Source: Ulva prolifera (taxonomy: Eukaryota > Chlorophyta > Ulvophyceae > Ulvales > Ulvaceae). Taken from it: 64,000 nucleotides of DNA. This document shows positions 23,001 through 33,979 of this stretch, in pieces. Made by a program: the position numbers and the translations under genes. The notes under the pieces are model-generated. The model worked only from the letters and a program-made list of their open reading frames with translations. It had not been told where the DNA came from and did no database searches. Every line of letters begins with the position of its first letter. The stretch's first letter is position 1. The DNA is taken from NCBI GenBank assembly GCA_023078555.1, contig CM041204.1, forward strand, positions 1,088,923-1,152,922. Reading direction: 5' to 3'.

Positions 23001-23441
23001 TGACTACTCATGCCTGTGCCCGTCCCCAAGGCAAACTCGAGTGCTGCACTTACTTCACAGCATAGCCGGTGGCACTGCAGGAGCCAGACACCGAGGAACA
23101 TGAGATTGCACCAGCAGCTGCGGTTGCCCCGTCTAGGAGGCAGCGCAAGGTGGTCAGCGTGGCAAAGCAGTCTACCCAGCTATCAAGTGATGATGAAACT
23201 GCTGCGGTATGTCCACTGCTGTTTATGAGTGCACCGGACAGATGTGACTACTCATGCCTGTGCCCGTCCCCAAGGCAAACTCGAGTGCTGCACTTACTTC
23301 ACAGCATAGCCGGTGGCTCTGCAGGAGCCAGACACCGAGGAACATGAGATTGCACCAGCAGCTGCGGTTGCCCCGTCTAGGAGGAAACGCCAGACAAGTA
23401 GCCGACGCAGCAAGCCTCCTAAGCGAGGCAACAAATCATAG
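20041..23441 (+). CDS. CACTA-2 partner gene with tandemly duplicated 3' exons
   Basis: Ten exons, every intron phase 0: 20041-20442, 20567-20785, 20877-21029, 21108-21314, 21408-21935, 22082-22474, 22593-22718, 22837-22962, 23081-23206 and 23325-23441 (TAG). The product is about 798 residues. The N-terminus (MAEQAPPPRVRDLTALIVVI) looks like a small folded domain; exons 2-4 are helical (LGAVISSLIRKLLRDPEVDAW; FQYIDRCCEHELKPDAAKEA); exons 5 and 6 hold acidic Asp/Glu/Ser patches. Exons 7-9 are 126-bp copies encoding EPDTEEHEIAPAAA followed by SRRKRKVVSVAKQ and SSDDE, and exon 10 shares the first half and ends in RRSKPPKRGNKS. The basic clusters look like nuclear localisation or DNA-binding tails. 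No known domain recognised; by position a TNPA-like accessory protein of the transposon is possible. Confidence 0.75.
22475..23441 (+). repeat. 244-bp tandem repeat = 126-bp exon plus 118-bp intron
   Basis: Period 244 bp, with exon starts at 22593, 22837, 23081 and 23325; units differ by only a few bases, including Ala/Val and Lys/Gln changes in the encoded exon. Each exon is symmetric (phase 0-0), so copies can be added, lost or skipped without changing the frame. The last unit keeps the 5' half of the exon and then diverges to the stop. Confidence 0.95.
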
Positions 23442-25106
23442 AAAGCAGTGCACCTTAAGTACGCATCTCAGAGCCTCCAGATGTGCCAATTGGTTAACCA
23501 CCTGCTCTCATGTCTACTTTTACGCATGCAGGATCTTACGTTGACGTAATTAAACATGCAGTTGCAATTAATTGTTGCTGATGTCAGCGTTGATGCAGCC
23601 TGCAAACGTACGGAGGCAGCAACACACAACAAGAATCCGCAGTGCTGTGGACTCCGCACGTCAAGGCAGTGGCGCTATCAATCTTCATTTTTTCTATACT
23701 TGCTTTAGACTGGATTGTCTGTGTGGCGCCTGTGTGGGGACTGGCGCAGAGGGACCCCCGCGCAGGCAGATAGTGGCTGGTGGAGGGCAGTGAACGTTGT
23801 AACAACAAGCATACATGCCCAGATAAACAATAGCAGCATTACCGCGATCAATTCCTTCCAATTTCAGCTGCAATCAACAGTTTGCGCACCTGCGACGCGC
23901 ACCCCTGCGATGGTTGCTCACGTGCAGTGGCGAACTTGGCGGGTGAGCGACCGTTCGGGGGGAGCCGGCATGCGTTTAAGTGCGCAAGTGGAAGTGAGCG
24001 ACAACGTAAGAACCCAGATGCACATCGTGCACTCTACTGATGCGATGTCCAACAACTCATACGACCTCAAAGGTACTATCTGAATACATCACCGCATCCG
24101 CACAATCCGGCACGCAGTGGTGGACGTGCAACAGTTTCACCGCACGCGCGACAAGCTGGACTATTCAGCGCAAAGCAAGGCAGCACCTCACATTTTCGTT
24201 AATGCATGAATATTGGTACTCGTGGGCCGTAGTATTGTGACCGGCGACGGGCCCACAGAATCACTCGACACAAGCATGCAACCACCACGCTGCTATCTGA
24301 AGGTCGAGGCGCCACAGATATATCGATTTACTCCAAGCAGTGTTCACGCACTGTCACAGCTATTCATGGATGTAGTTTCCAGTCCACCTAGTGGGCCGGG
24401 GGAGGTGCCGACTTGGTATGATACAGTATGCCATTACACTTGCAACGCTCCAACTACAATGATAATCATGGAGAGAATCAAAGGGCTGCACACACAAATA
24501 CATAGATACGTTAAATTTGACTTCTGGATGCCTCCGGAACAGAAATCGGTAATTCGGTGGCCAAATGTTGTCGTGATGTTCAATCATGCATGACATCCAA
24601 GCACCCAGATGAAACGACCATGCGGACAACAGTATCCAGTAATCGCCCGTGGAATCATGCTAGTTAGACTACAGAGCGTTTTATGTTGCATGTGAGCCCT
24701 GCACGACCACATGAACGCTCGCCTCGCTTGCAATACCCAGCGACACACCATGGAGTAGCGGGCCTAGGAGCGTTCAGACGATCGCAGAGCACTTCGAAAC
24801 GACGCGTCAATACAACTGAATTGATATCATATATCTCGCCAGGGTCATTTGTGCACCTCCCGCTGTCTTTGGAACGAGCTGCTCGATGATCATGCAAACA
24901 CACACACACACATGAAGTGACACTGCTACCTCTTTCCTTCGCCAACACACCCCGGATTGATTGTACATTGTTCCACATCGAACCTTGTATCTTAATATTG
25001 CATTTGCGTCTCGTTTAGAGCTGTTTTAAAGAACTTTCAGATCGCGGATTCGTCGCGCACCCTCAGTGGCGCACCCAGGGTGAGTGACATGCACGTAGCT
25101 ATAGTG
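23442..25106. other. 3' non-coding and right subterminal region of CACTA-2
   Basis: No gene with splice support. An open stretch at 24213-24593 has no recognisable domain. Subterminal-type motifs (GTGGCG...GGGTGAG) occur near 23930 and 25065, and the proposed terminus is TATAGTG at 25106. Confidence 0.5.
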
Positions 25107-25523
25107 TCCGATCAGTGGGATGCAAACCTACATGTTGGTGGAATCTATGCACGCACACAGTGTTACGGAAGAGTGGACGGGAACTGACGCAGCAGTAGAA
25201 TCTCTTCCGCATCAACAGCCACACTGCAACAGCTTACGCACACGCACATGCACACGCACATGCGTACCTTCCCAGACATAAATCAGGCATCGGATAGTTA
25301 TCAGGTTCATGCAATCCAGGGTCTGTGGGGGTACACATGCAATGCATCTACGGGTTCCCGCACTATCAGTTTTGCCCGGCCGACCATAATGCAAATTTAA
25401 AGTTTAAACCCGAACATGCTGCACGCATTTGTGTGAACTCATACTGTTCACCTGCTGTGACAAACACGGACTCTCGACATCTGGAGTATCATCCTGATGG
25501 CATAGCGGAGGCCATCAATTTGG
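25107..25523. other. Short intergenic spacer downstream of kinase copy 1
   Basis: No gene. CACACGCACATG dinucleotide-like repeats near 25238-25264. The second beta-helix module and 3' flank seen in copies 2 and 3 are missing here. Confidence 0.5.
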
Positions 25524-28500
25524 CTAATCTGATGCTGGAAAAGCCCACACGCGTCTAAAACGTCTCAAATATCGAGCACAGAAAGATTCGGGCGCACCAT
25601 CTCTTGCAGGAGATCCATGGGTATGCATCGAGCGTCCATTGAGTGTTGCGCCCCCCTCCACAGAGATTCCCGCAGCAGCAAAGATGTGGGAGTTCAACAG
25701 ATATAGGTTGGTTGCAACACCTTTGACCAGAATTGCATGATCGTTCGGCAAGGACGGTCCGTAGTGGCGGGCCTCGGTGGCGCGCAGCTCTGCGGTGGCC
25801 CCTCCATGCACGATGAGCTTGCAGTGGTCTAGCGTGACGTCTTGCAGCATGATCCGGCAGTTGGGCCCCCCGCAGATGATAAAACCTCCTGTACAACTTC
25901 TGGCATCAGGTGCAAAGCCTCGGCTACTAGCATATATACATAAAGCGCTCGAGTACGCGTCATGGTGCATCAAGATTGCAAGGTATCTAGGCTGGGCCAT
26001 GCCAGTGGACAACATCATGACCCCGATTCAATCTCATGTTATCATAATGCGGTAGCTAACGACAACATGGAATCGTGCAATCGTGCGTTGAATTGCAAAC
26101 ATGCAGCAATTGCAAGCTTTCAGCACATTTCTGAAATACGCAGCAGGGCTGACCTCTTGCGCAATTGGCGCGCACCTTGAAACACACAGTTGCGGAACAC
26201 GGTGTCACTTGAACCCTCCAAAACGATGACACCCGAGATGCCAAGCTGCAGGCACGCATTGCATACAATTGCGCCGCCCTGTTGCAGCGCCACCCCTGAT
26301 TGTGACCCCACCTCATGATGCTTACTGTGCCGGCCGTGAGCCTTGCAATTGCCACGTGCAGAGGCGTGGCTGTGTACTAGGTCAGAAAAATCCCGGCCCA
26401 AGACCGCCGCTCCCGAAGAGGAGTCCTCTGGTGTAAAGGGCAGTGGCCGCTGGGTTTGTCCACATCCAAAGGCAAACACACTGCCCGGGGTGCTTGTAGC
26501 CAGGCGGGTGAGGAGCTTCCCGATGGAGTAGATATGACTGACATCCTGTACATGACATTTCAGGTACTGAACGCTACCACATGATGCTGCACCTTGATGA
26601 CAGTATGGGACAAGCTGCAAGGCTCTAGCGCATCCGTCTATTATATAGCACGTAGCCAGCTACAGGTTCGCAGCCATGTGTGCCAGTGGCAGTCCAGTGA
26701 TAAGACCGCTCGACCACTGGACCCTTGCACGTCGCGACCAGTGGTAGAGCAGTCTTATCACTGGACTGCCACACCATGCCATAGCACGTGAAGTATCTAA
26801 CTTGACTCAATTTATAAGAATAACCCCTGGGCAAACCGGCGTGCAATATCATTCTGAGCGCTGTCTGATGCAAACAAGTGACTATACAAACAATGCTGAC
26901 ATCAGTGTGACGCACCTCTTCGCTCTCTGGTGTGGGAAGGACTCCACACGCTGTAGTAGCCACCCGCTGTTTTGTGGACGTGGCCAAGGCATGGGGATTG
27001 GGCGCGTCCCCAGCTCCTGACACTGAGAACTCAGGTCCTCCAGCGCTCATGCCAGAGATCATTATATCGCCGCACTCAGGCTGCTGTATAATGTGCATTC
27101 GGTCGCTGCTGAAGGTCGTAGCAGGCTCCGATGTCCTGGCTGTCTGATCAGTTGCCGGTGCAGAGACGACTGCCAGCGATTGCTGCCAGTGACGAGAAGG
27201 CCCAAGGCCTCCTCCCCCTCCATGTGCATTTCTGCCACATGCTAGCTTCAAACATGCAGGCTTGCTGCTAGTGTCGTGCAAACTCTCAACGGCCAGCTGG
27301 GCCCGGGCATTTGAATTCGAAAGACAGCCCTCTGCAGCACTGCCACCGGCAACCCCCAGCAGCGGTTTCTGTGCCCTCATGCCGATAGGTACATGTCTGT
27401 CTGCAAAGGCGATGAAGCGGGTCGTGCAGCCTTCCGAAAGGAGGGCGACCTGCATATCTATCAGTTGCTGCTGCACGGACACCAGGGACGGCCTGTCGGC
27501 AGCCTCGATGGCTGTCATGGATGTGATGAGCTGCTTCAGGGCAGGGGGCCTCACGTAAGCAGGCACTGGAATCGGGCATCCTGCAAATAGCCCACCTTGA
27601 CCTCTGCTGCTGCTGCGCTCTGCTTTGTGCAAGACTGACACAGATACCTCCAAAACTATCAGAGCCGCAAAATCCTGCTTTCTAAACAGCGATATGTGCA
27701 GTGTCTCTACTGTGTTAACTTGACTACATATAATGAATTCATCGAGAGGATCAGCAACCTATTTTAGAAAAGCTCAGTCGGTCAGCAGCACAAGTGTTTC
27801 TCAGCTGACAGTGCACGATGAACCAAAATTGAGGCTGACCGTCACAGTGCCACAGGTGTGACAGTACCTGAGAAGAGCTTGGCAAAGATGGCCTCGAGGG
27901 TGTCTCCGCCGTATGGGTGCGCCCCGGTCGCGGCGTAGAGCAGCGTCGCGCCCATGCTGTACACGTCGCTGCGCCGCTGTGCGTTGCCCAGCAGCTGCTC
28001 CTTCGACGCGTACCCCGGCGTCCCCTTAGCCACACCCTTGACCATTGTCTGCATCGCTGTTGTGATGGATGAGCGCACGCACGTCGGCAGCCGCTTTGCA
28101 AGCCCAAAATCCGCCAGCCGCACGCTGTGCTGCGCTGCGTCGCCGTCGCCACCGTCGCCATTCGAGGCCTTGCTGGAGAGCGCCAGGAGGATGTTGCCGG
28201 GTGTGACATCGAGGTGGAGGCAGCGCGCACTGCGGTGCACGGCGTCCAGCGCGGAGCACAGCATGAGGCCCAGCGTCACAAGGTCCAGCGGCGGCAGGCC
28301 AGGCAGCTTGCACTGCTGCTTCGCACGCGGCACAAGCTCCGCCAGGCTCCCTTCGCACAGCTCCATCAGCAGCCTGCGGTTGCAGCAGTGCATGAGCAGC
28401 CTGCGGTTGCAGCAGTGCATGAGCAGGCTGAGGTGTAGCAGTGCATGAGCAGGCTGAGAACTGGACAGCGGTGCATACTGTAGGATCCGCATGCATTGCA

Positions 28501-30802
28501 GCAGAATGAATTCAGCGAATGGCAAGATGACGATTAGTTCTGGCTTCACAGGTAATGTTCACCATCCACGTAGCCTGCGACGCTGTGTAATTGTTGAAAT
28601 ATTCAAAAAAACACCCCATACACAGGCTGTAGCTAGCAGGGGTCTCACAATTGTCCATTGTAAGCCCACGAACAGCAGTCAGGGCGCACACCAGAGCTCA
28701 GAGTCAGTCCAGCAGTAGCCGTGCAGCTTGCACACGTGCGGGCTCGCAACACCCGCGATGTAAGACGTCGATACCACCTGCTTCACCGCTGCCATCTCCT
28801 TCGCGCCCGCACCGGCCGGCAGCGGCACCTGCTTCACTGCAATTCGTCGCCCTCCAAGCCACCCCTCCTGCACGGTGCCTTCCCCCCCGGCCCCCAGCCG
28901 CTTCCCCAGCGTCACGTCGGAACTCCGCACCAGGCGCGGCGCGTAGCCGTGGCTCTCCGCCGACACAACCTTCGAGACAGTTTCATTCTCTTCCAACAGC
29001 GCGTCCTCCGCCAGAGGCGCGTGGCACAGGGTGCACTGCCGATCCCGCACGAGTTGTTGCGCTCCGGTGTGCGAGACGGCGAAGCCGCAGCACGGCAACG
29101 TTACGGGGCGGAGGGGGCCCTCCGGCATGAGGGGCACTCCCAGCACGAGGCAGGCGGTGACGGCTAGGCAGCCCTTGCTGATAGCCTCCTTCAGGGCTGC
29201 CGCCAACGTCTCATTGCTGGCCGGGGTCTCGCCGTCCGCTGCCTCGTCCAGCTCGTCCAGTGCCTGCACGCATGGGGATCATGCTTACATGCGTGCCTGC
29301 AGTGCTCATCATGATGCGGGTCATACATGTGCAGCAACCAACGCGACTGCAAGACAGGACGGGCACGATTGGCTGTTGTACGTACCCGTCAACGCGGTGT
29401 TTCATTTCGACGGCGACAGCTAAACTGTGAAGCGAATGCGAGCGCCACGGGCAGCCAACCAACACCGATACTTCGAACGGCAGAGTAGAGAACACACTTT
29501 ACGTAGGCACAAGAGTCAGGGTGTGTCCTGCCTGACATATTGTGAAAGTCCAGTGGTAGAGCGGTCTTATCACTGGGCTGTCACACATATGTGGTCATGC
29601 ATGCACATGTTGCCCGTACGAGTCGTCTGGAGCATCGATCGAGCTCTAGCCTAGGCGCCAGCAGATGCGCAGTACGGCAAAGCACGGCTGCAGCACAGCA
29701 CATCTACATTTACTGGGAGGCGCACACCACCGTCGGTACCTGCGTTCATACAGGTCACACATTTTCAGAGGCACAGAAGATCACCTCAAGGATGCGCCCG
29801 GACTGCATGCTGGCGGCGGCGCCGGCGGGCATGCCGCAGAAGCGCTCCAGGCAGCCCTTGATCTGCTCGATGTCCGCACTCATCTCGCGCTGCATCGTCA
29901 GCATCTGCCGCGAGAACGAGTCGACTGTGAGCTGCAGCACGTCCACCGCGTCCATCAGCTGCTCCAGCCCCTCCCCCAGCCGCAGCTGCAGCGCGACACA
30001 ACCCTCCACCACCTTGTCAGTGCTATCGGCATTCAACTGCAGCATGCTGTCATGCATGGTGGCCATGCATTGCTGGATGTCGGCGACGGTCGCGGTCGTC
30101 GAGGCCATGGACTCGACGGTGGCCTGGAGGTGGCGGAGGTGCACAGCGGCCTCGCAGGAAGAGTCCTGGAGGGAGATGGCGCGGCTCTGGAGTTCGGCGA
30201 CGGCGGTGGAGACGTTGGCGGCAGAGGCGACGGAGACGGTGAGCAGGGGGAGTAGCTGCTGTATCTTCTGCATGACTGTGCGCATGCGCTCCTGCAGCAG
30301 CGGGAACTTCAAAGCAGTACAAACAGAAGTTACTTTCAGTTGTTCATGACGCCATGTGAACGTTGACATGGCACTGCACAAGGGGCGGCTATTGGAATTT
30401 GAATGCATGATGATCTGCAATCATCGTGTGTAAGCATGTAAGGGAGAACCGTTAGCCCCCCTGTTCAGTGAGCATGCGGCACTCTGCCTTTACGTAAGTT
30501 CTTTGGTCGCCTATGATGTAACAGTACGACCTCCTGATGTGCAGGACTGTCACTGTTACAGGCACGGCCAGTGCACGATCAGCTTGCAGCTTTCATACTT
30601 GACGGTCGCATCGGGCAGAGGGCGGCACACCGTCTCGCTGCGTATGTTCCACAAGGAGGCGGCGGCGCCGCGGCTTTCGTACTGGGAGAGCTTGTCTGAG
30701 GCCACCCCCACCAGCGCCCCCAGCTCCCGCACCACCGGCTCCGCGTGCGGTGGCACGTCCGCCTTGACACTCTCCAGAACCTTGGCAACGTTCTGCATGA
30801 AC
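25524..30802 (-). CDS. Kinase copy 1: helical / U-box-like / protein kinase / beta-helix protein
   Basis: Seven exons in consistent phase (from the 5' end): 30577-30802, 29785-30306, 28692-29263, 27868-28373, 26916-27580, 26176-26545, 25524-25888 (TAG); about 1,075 residues. Exons 1-2 are all-helical (FMQNVAKVLESVKADVPPHA; LLQERMRTVMQKIQQLLPLL). Exon 3 has a U-box/RING-like segment (RPVTLPCCGFAVS...CTLCHAPL) and the kinase N-lobe (LGAGGEGTV glycine loop, AVKQ lysine). Exon 4 has HLDVTPGNILL (catalytic Asp and Asn), ADFGLAK and GTPGYASKEQ; exon 5 closes the kinase (ADRPSLVSVQQQL) and is followed by a low-complexity linker. Exons 6-7 encode one beta-helix-like module (GGAIVCNACLQL, GSSDTVFRNCVF, GFIICGGPNCRI). 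Likely a Ser/Thr/Tyr kinase with a ligand-binding C-terminus; no signal peptide or membrane segment seen. The true 5' end is uncertain: the ATG at 30881 is out of frame here. It is shorter than copies 2 and 3, lacking their second module. Confidence 0.8.
26687..26771. repeat. Fold-back hairpin in intron 5 of kinase copy 1
   Basis: Arms 26687-26720 and 26738-26771 are complementary at 32 of 34 positions around a 17-nt loop (left arm begins TGGCAGTCCAGTGATAAGAC). One arm also occurs alone in intron 2 (about 29548-29583). It could be a small fold-back transposon or a small-RNA precursor. Confidence 0.85.
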
Positions 30803-31913
30803 CTGCAACCCGGCCCAGCCACAGCGTCAGCTTGGGACTGAATTCCCACTGGCTGGGTAAGATGTCAATGTTGAACATCATGATGCACCTATGTGGCCAG
30901 AAGTGTCTACAGAAGTTCTAGAGTACACGGGAGCAGACTAATTAGTTATAACATAGCACATGGGTCCATTTTGTAGTATTGTATTCTCCCGTAAATAGCA
31001 CATTGGTCCATTCCAAATCAACATCCATCCACACAGCCGCACTGCCGCAGTCTCACAGACACCCTGTTGGCCGGCAGGCGCATGCAGTGGCCTCTCGTCT
31101 GGGGTCAGCTGCAGGGAATCAAGGTGATCTGTTACAAGGACAAACGTGGCGGGACGGGCAGCGATGCGAAGGAAGCAAGCAGATCAAGTACAAACCCAGA
31201 CACCCACGCAACACACACAGAACTCATCACGTGCCCGGAAATTGACGTCGCACCCAGAACCTCAGACCGCTACACGCCCACACCCCCACACGCACCCAAA
31301 CAGACACACACCGCCCCACACAGCACCCCACACCACAACGCTTGTCCCCGCACGACAGAGCCACGCCCGACGAAGGACCGCCCGAGGCTGCCGGTCCGGG
31401 CCGCCTGACTGCCGGAAGCCTCCTCCGCCCCTAACCCCACCCCACCCCACCCCCAGACCCACAGCGCATGCGCACCCTGCCAGCCTGGCAGACCGCCACG
31501 CGGCCCAGCCGGCCCACACCGGAGACGATGCGGTTTCCAGGCTGCTCCTGTGGGGAGTGCACTGTCATATGCATGCACATGCCATCGAAGGCATCCCGGA
31601 CACCCAACAGCCAGAGGCCAGTGGCCGTTGCACCACGTGGTGTCAAGCAGGCGGGACACACAAGGACGCACAGGGACAAACGTGGCGTGGCGGGAAGCAC
31701 CACGAAAAGAACGAGCATCGTTAGATCACAATCATGGATTTAGACAAGTACACCCTAGCTGGCTGTACAGGCACCGCTCGCCTGCAGATGCAGGCGGGCG
31801 CGGTGTTGTAATGGCTCAAGCACACCACAGCGTGGCTGCTCTCAGGCTTATGCACACATCGGCTCATGCATACATTCTGACGCACGCGTTTGTACGCGGG
31901 CGCTGCGAGGACT
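30803..31913. repeat. 5' flank of kinase copy 1, shared with copy 2
   Basis: About 95% like 54983-56180 by eye, and its proximal 400 bp matches 5480-5882. No gene inside: the ORFs here are low-complexity Pro/His/Arg or Gly/Val readings of C-rich DNA (CACACCCCCACACG-type). Presumed promoter region for minus-strand transcription; no TATA assignment is justified. Confidence 0.8.
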
Positions 31914-31917
31914 GAGC
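31914..31917. repeat. Target-site duplication GAGC, left copy
   Basis: GAGC at 31914-31917 and again at 38928-38931 flank the direct-repeat element. The homologous uninserted junction is at about 56181, where CGCTGC runs straight into CTCACATTC. Confidence 0.75.
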
Positions 31918-32604
31918 CAGTAGGTGCACGAAAGTGTTCCTAGCCTAGAACGAACATTCAGATCCGGATGTATTGTGCATTGCAAGCGAATCGCGGCTCG
32001 CTGCGATTCAGCGTATAGCAAGAACAGACCCATGCACGTACAAATCAGGGCAGCAACCCGCTGCAGCTGCGCGCCATTGCCAACGGTCAAATGAATCAGC
32101 AGAGGCAAAAACAGCCACCTCTCCCTGGCATGCGGTCAGCGAGCGCCAGGCAGTGAGCTGTTGCGTGCACATGGGTATTGGCGAGCTGATGCTATCTGGG
32201 CTTGGAAGCGGGTGAATTGGACAGCTTGGTGGTCATTGTGGTTGCGTATCAAGTTCAGTGCCGCGGCGTCGCGGGGTCACCGAGCCCGACATGTTCGGAT
32301 GGCAGCACCAAGAAGCCAAGCCCGACGCAACAGATTGCTACAGATGAGCGCCGTGTCGCGAGCTGGAAGGCTGCTGTTTTTGATAGGCTTCGATATGCTC
32401 GTCAAGCGTTCAGAAGATGTGCCTGTCGCGCGCTTGATGGAAACAGTGATTGCGAAAGCTTTGACACAGACGACCGCACGAGTAGCTGCTGTCAAGTCTT
32501 TGTAACCCTCCTGGTGATCGGTGGCGGCGGCCGGCAACGCTGTCTATGTTAAAAAGCGATTCTCCGGGGGGGCCTAGGCTTGGAACACTAACGAATTGGC
32601 ACAG
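31918..32604. repeat. Left terminal direct repeat (687 bp)
   Basis: Matches 38241-38927 except within the G run near 32570 (CCGGGGGGG versus CCTGGGGGG). Contains a plus-strand ORF (32161-32505, 114 codons) of unknown meaning, present in both repeats. Confidence 0.95.
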
Positions 32605-32870
32605 AAGGGATTCAGGCGTGTTGAGGCGTTTGGAATGCAGGAGCCGCATTGCGCAATATGCACCTCGTGAAACCATGCAGCCGGTAAAGACATGGAGGTA
32701 TAGTATTGGACAGCTTCGGAGGGCACTATTGTGCGTGCCGATTCGTTGTTACACTGGTTGCGAGGAGAGGGCTGCGGGCAGTAGCGCCGGAGCACAACAA
32801 CAGGCTCTTTCAGCAGACTGACAAGGTAATTTCCATGGTGTGTGCGTGCTCTGATGGGCTGTAACGTGCA

Positions 32871-33824
32871 TCACGTCCAGCGTGTGTCTCGAATCCACGC
32901 ACCAGCTGTTCCCTTCAACGTGACCGTTTCTGACACGACAGGCTTATCTGCCGGTCCGGTCACAACGTCAACTTGAACGTCTTGGCCTCGATCAGCGGCC
33001 AGAACTCTGCATATGATCACCTGCTTTCGCACCGAACCCAGTATGTGCTTCCTACCTTCCGGGCCGTTGCCCCTCGCCACAACTGCATCGTTGATCCACT
33101 TCTGATACTGCGCGCCCTGCCACAGCAACTCATTTGAGAGATCAAAGCCTAGAATCTTCAGCCTCACATCTCCTTTCAACGTTCCGACCATGTGCTCCGG
33201 CGGGGAATGAATGTCGGGTGAAATTTTCGACAGCGGCATCAGTTGCCGCTCATGCACGGTGATGTAGTTGATGTTGCGTAGGGACTCATGCCATCTCCGT
33301 AGTAAAACTGGGTGACAGCCGTCCTGAGTGATGGCCCTATGCAGGTCACGAAGTCGGTTGTGCTGGGCATTTCCGCGGCGCATCAACTCTCTCACGCGGC
33401 TGGAGCTCGAGCCCTCGTCGAAAAGCTGCAGGTTGCTCGCTTGCTTATGCGGGGCAGGCGCACCAAGCCGTTGGGAGACGGCCCTTTGGTCGAAGCCAGC
33501 CACGTCTGCGCCTCGCGGCTGCTGGATCACCGATCTGAGCCAGGCATGTCTCGTGTCCCAGTCCAGGCTGAAAAAGCATGGAATTGTGATCGCCCCCCAA
33601 TACTGCTGGGGGATCTGTGCTTCCCTTGCAAAGTTTCGGCACAGCTGTTGATATGCCTCATCACATCCTGTCCTGTAGTGCTTCCGAATGGTAGGCAGTA
33701 CCGCGTAGGCAAACATAGCAGCCAGTTCACTCGAGACTGGCGCTCTTGCCTTCTTGCCTTCTGCAGTCTGCACACATGTTGGCATCCTTGTTCTGTCATT
33801 GTGGCTCTTTGTGTCAGATTGCAT
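32871..33824 (-). CDS. Unknown 317-residue protein of the direct-repeat element
   Basis: Uninterrupted from ATG at 33824 to TGA at 32871. No family recognised. Central helical region (YQQLCRNFAREAQIPQQYW; WHESLRNINYITVHERQL) and a C-terminal part that looks beta-rich (HILGSVRKQVIICRVL, VQVDVVTG). The last codons lie about 270 bp from the left terminal repeat. It is divergent from the nuclease-like exon starting near 33890, so the two may share a promoter. An intact reading frame in a recent insertion suggests a working element gene, but no transposition role can be assigned. Confidence 0.6.
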   Translation of the reverse strand: MQSDTKSHNDRTRMPTCVQTAEGKKARAPVSSELAAMFAYAVLPTIRKHYRTGCDEAYQQLCRNFAREAQIPQQYWGAITIPCFFSLDWDTRHAWLRSVIQQPRGADVAGFDQRAVSQRLGAPAPHKQASNLQLFDEGSSSSRVRELMRRGNAQHNRLRDLHRAITQDGCHPVLLRRWHESLRNINYITVHERQLMPLSKISPDIHSPPEHMVGTLKGDVRLKILGFDLSNELLWQGAQYQKWINDAVVARGNGPEGRKHILGSVRKQVIICRVLAADRGQDVQVDVVTGPADKPVVSETVTLKGTAGAWIRDTRWT

Positions 33825-33979
33825 TTCTGTGAGCTGTCAGAGGTCTGCAAGAGGCACTCTAGCTAAACTTTTGTGTGCAATGTGCAGGTGCTTGTCAGGT
33901 GGAGCAGCTGCAACAGCTTCTACCCCAAGGTTACAAGCTGCACCCATGCCATGACCACCATGGTCATGTGTGTGGGTGC

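Larger units (their letters stand above)
7591..25106 (+). mobile_element. CACTA-2: large CACTA/EnSpm transposon, about 17.5 kb with a nested Copia
   Basis: Holds a TNP2 transposase gene, a 183-bp satellite and a second multi-exon gene. Near the left end (7613-7636) CTCACCTGGGTGCGCCAC is followed by GGTGCGC; near the right end (25053-25084) the reverse complement reads CTCACCCTGGGTGCGCCAC followed by GGTGCGC, an inverted match of about 18 bp plus a second block. Outward of this by 22-23 bp the right end gives CACTATAGC (reverse complement, ending at 25106) and the left end gives CACAGTGG at 7591, so the left terminus may carry a mutated CACTA. No clear 3-bp TSD was found (AAA versus TCC). Without the nested Copia the element is about 13.6 kb. 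Confidence 0.6.

Noticed and set aside
22475-23441. CRISPR-like array
   Set aside because: Units are 244-bp tandem copies without unique spacers, in a eukaryotic intron-exon context.
24213-24593. Possible gene near the right end of CACTA-2
   Set aside because: A single open stretch without recognisable domain or convincing splice partners; left as non-coding.
29545-29590. tRNA-like box A (GTGGTAGAGCGGTC) in intron 2 of kinase copy 1
   Set aside because: It is one arm of the fold-back repeat found at 26687-26771; no cloverleaf or box B follows.
31067-31724. Pro/His/Arg-rich ORFs in the kinase upstream repeat (also 55242-56027 and 5671-5976)
   Set aside because: Low-complexity readings of C-rich DNA; copies at the three loci have indels that change the frame, so no coding constraint is visible.
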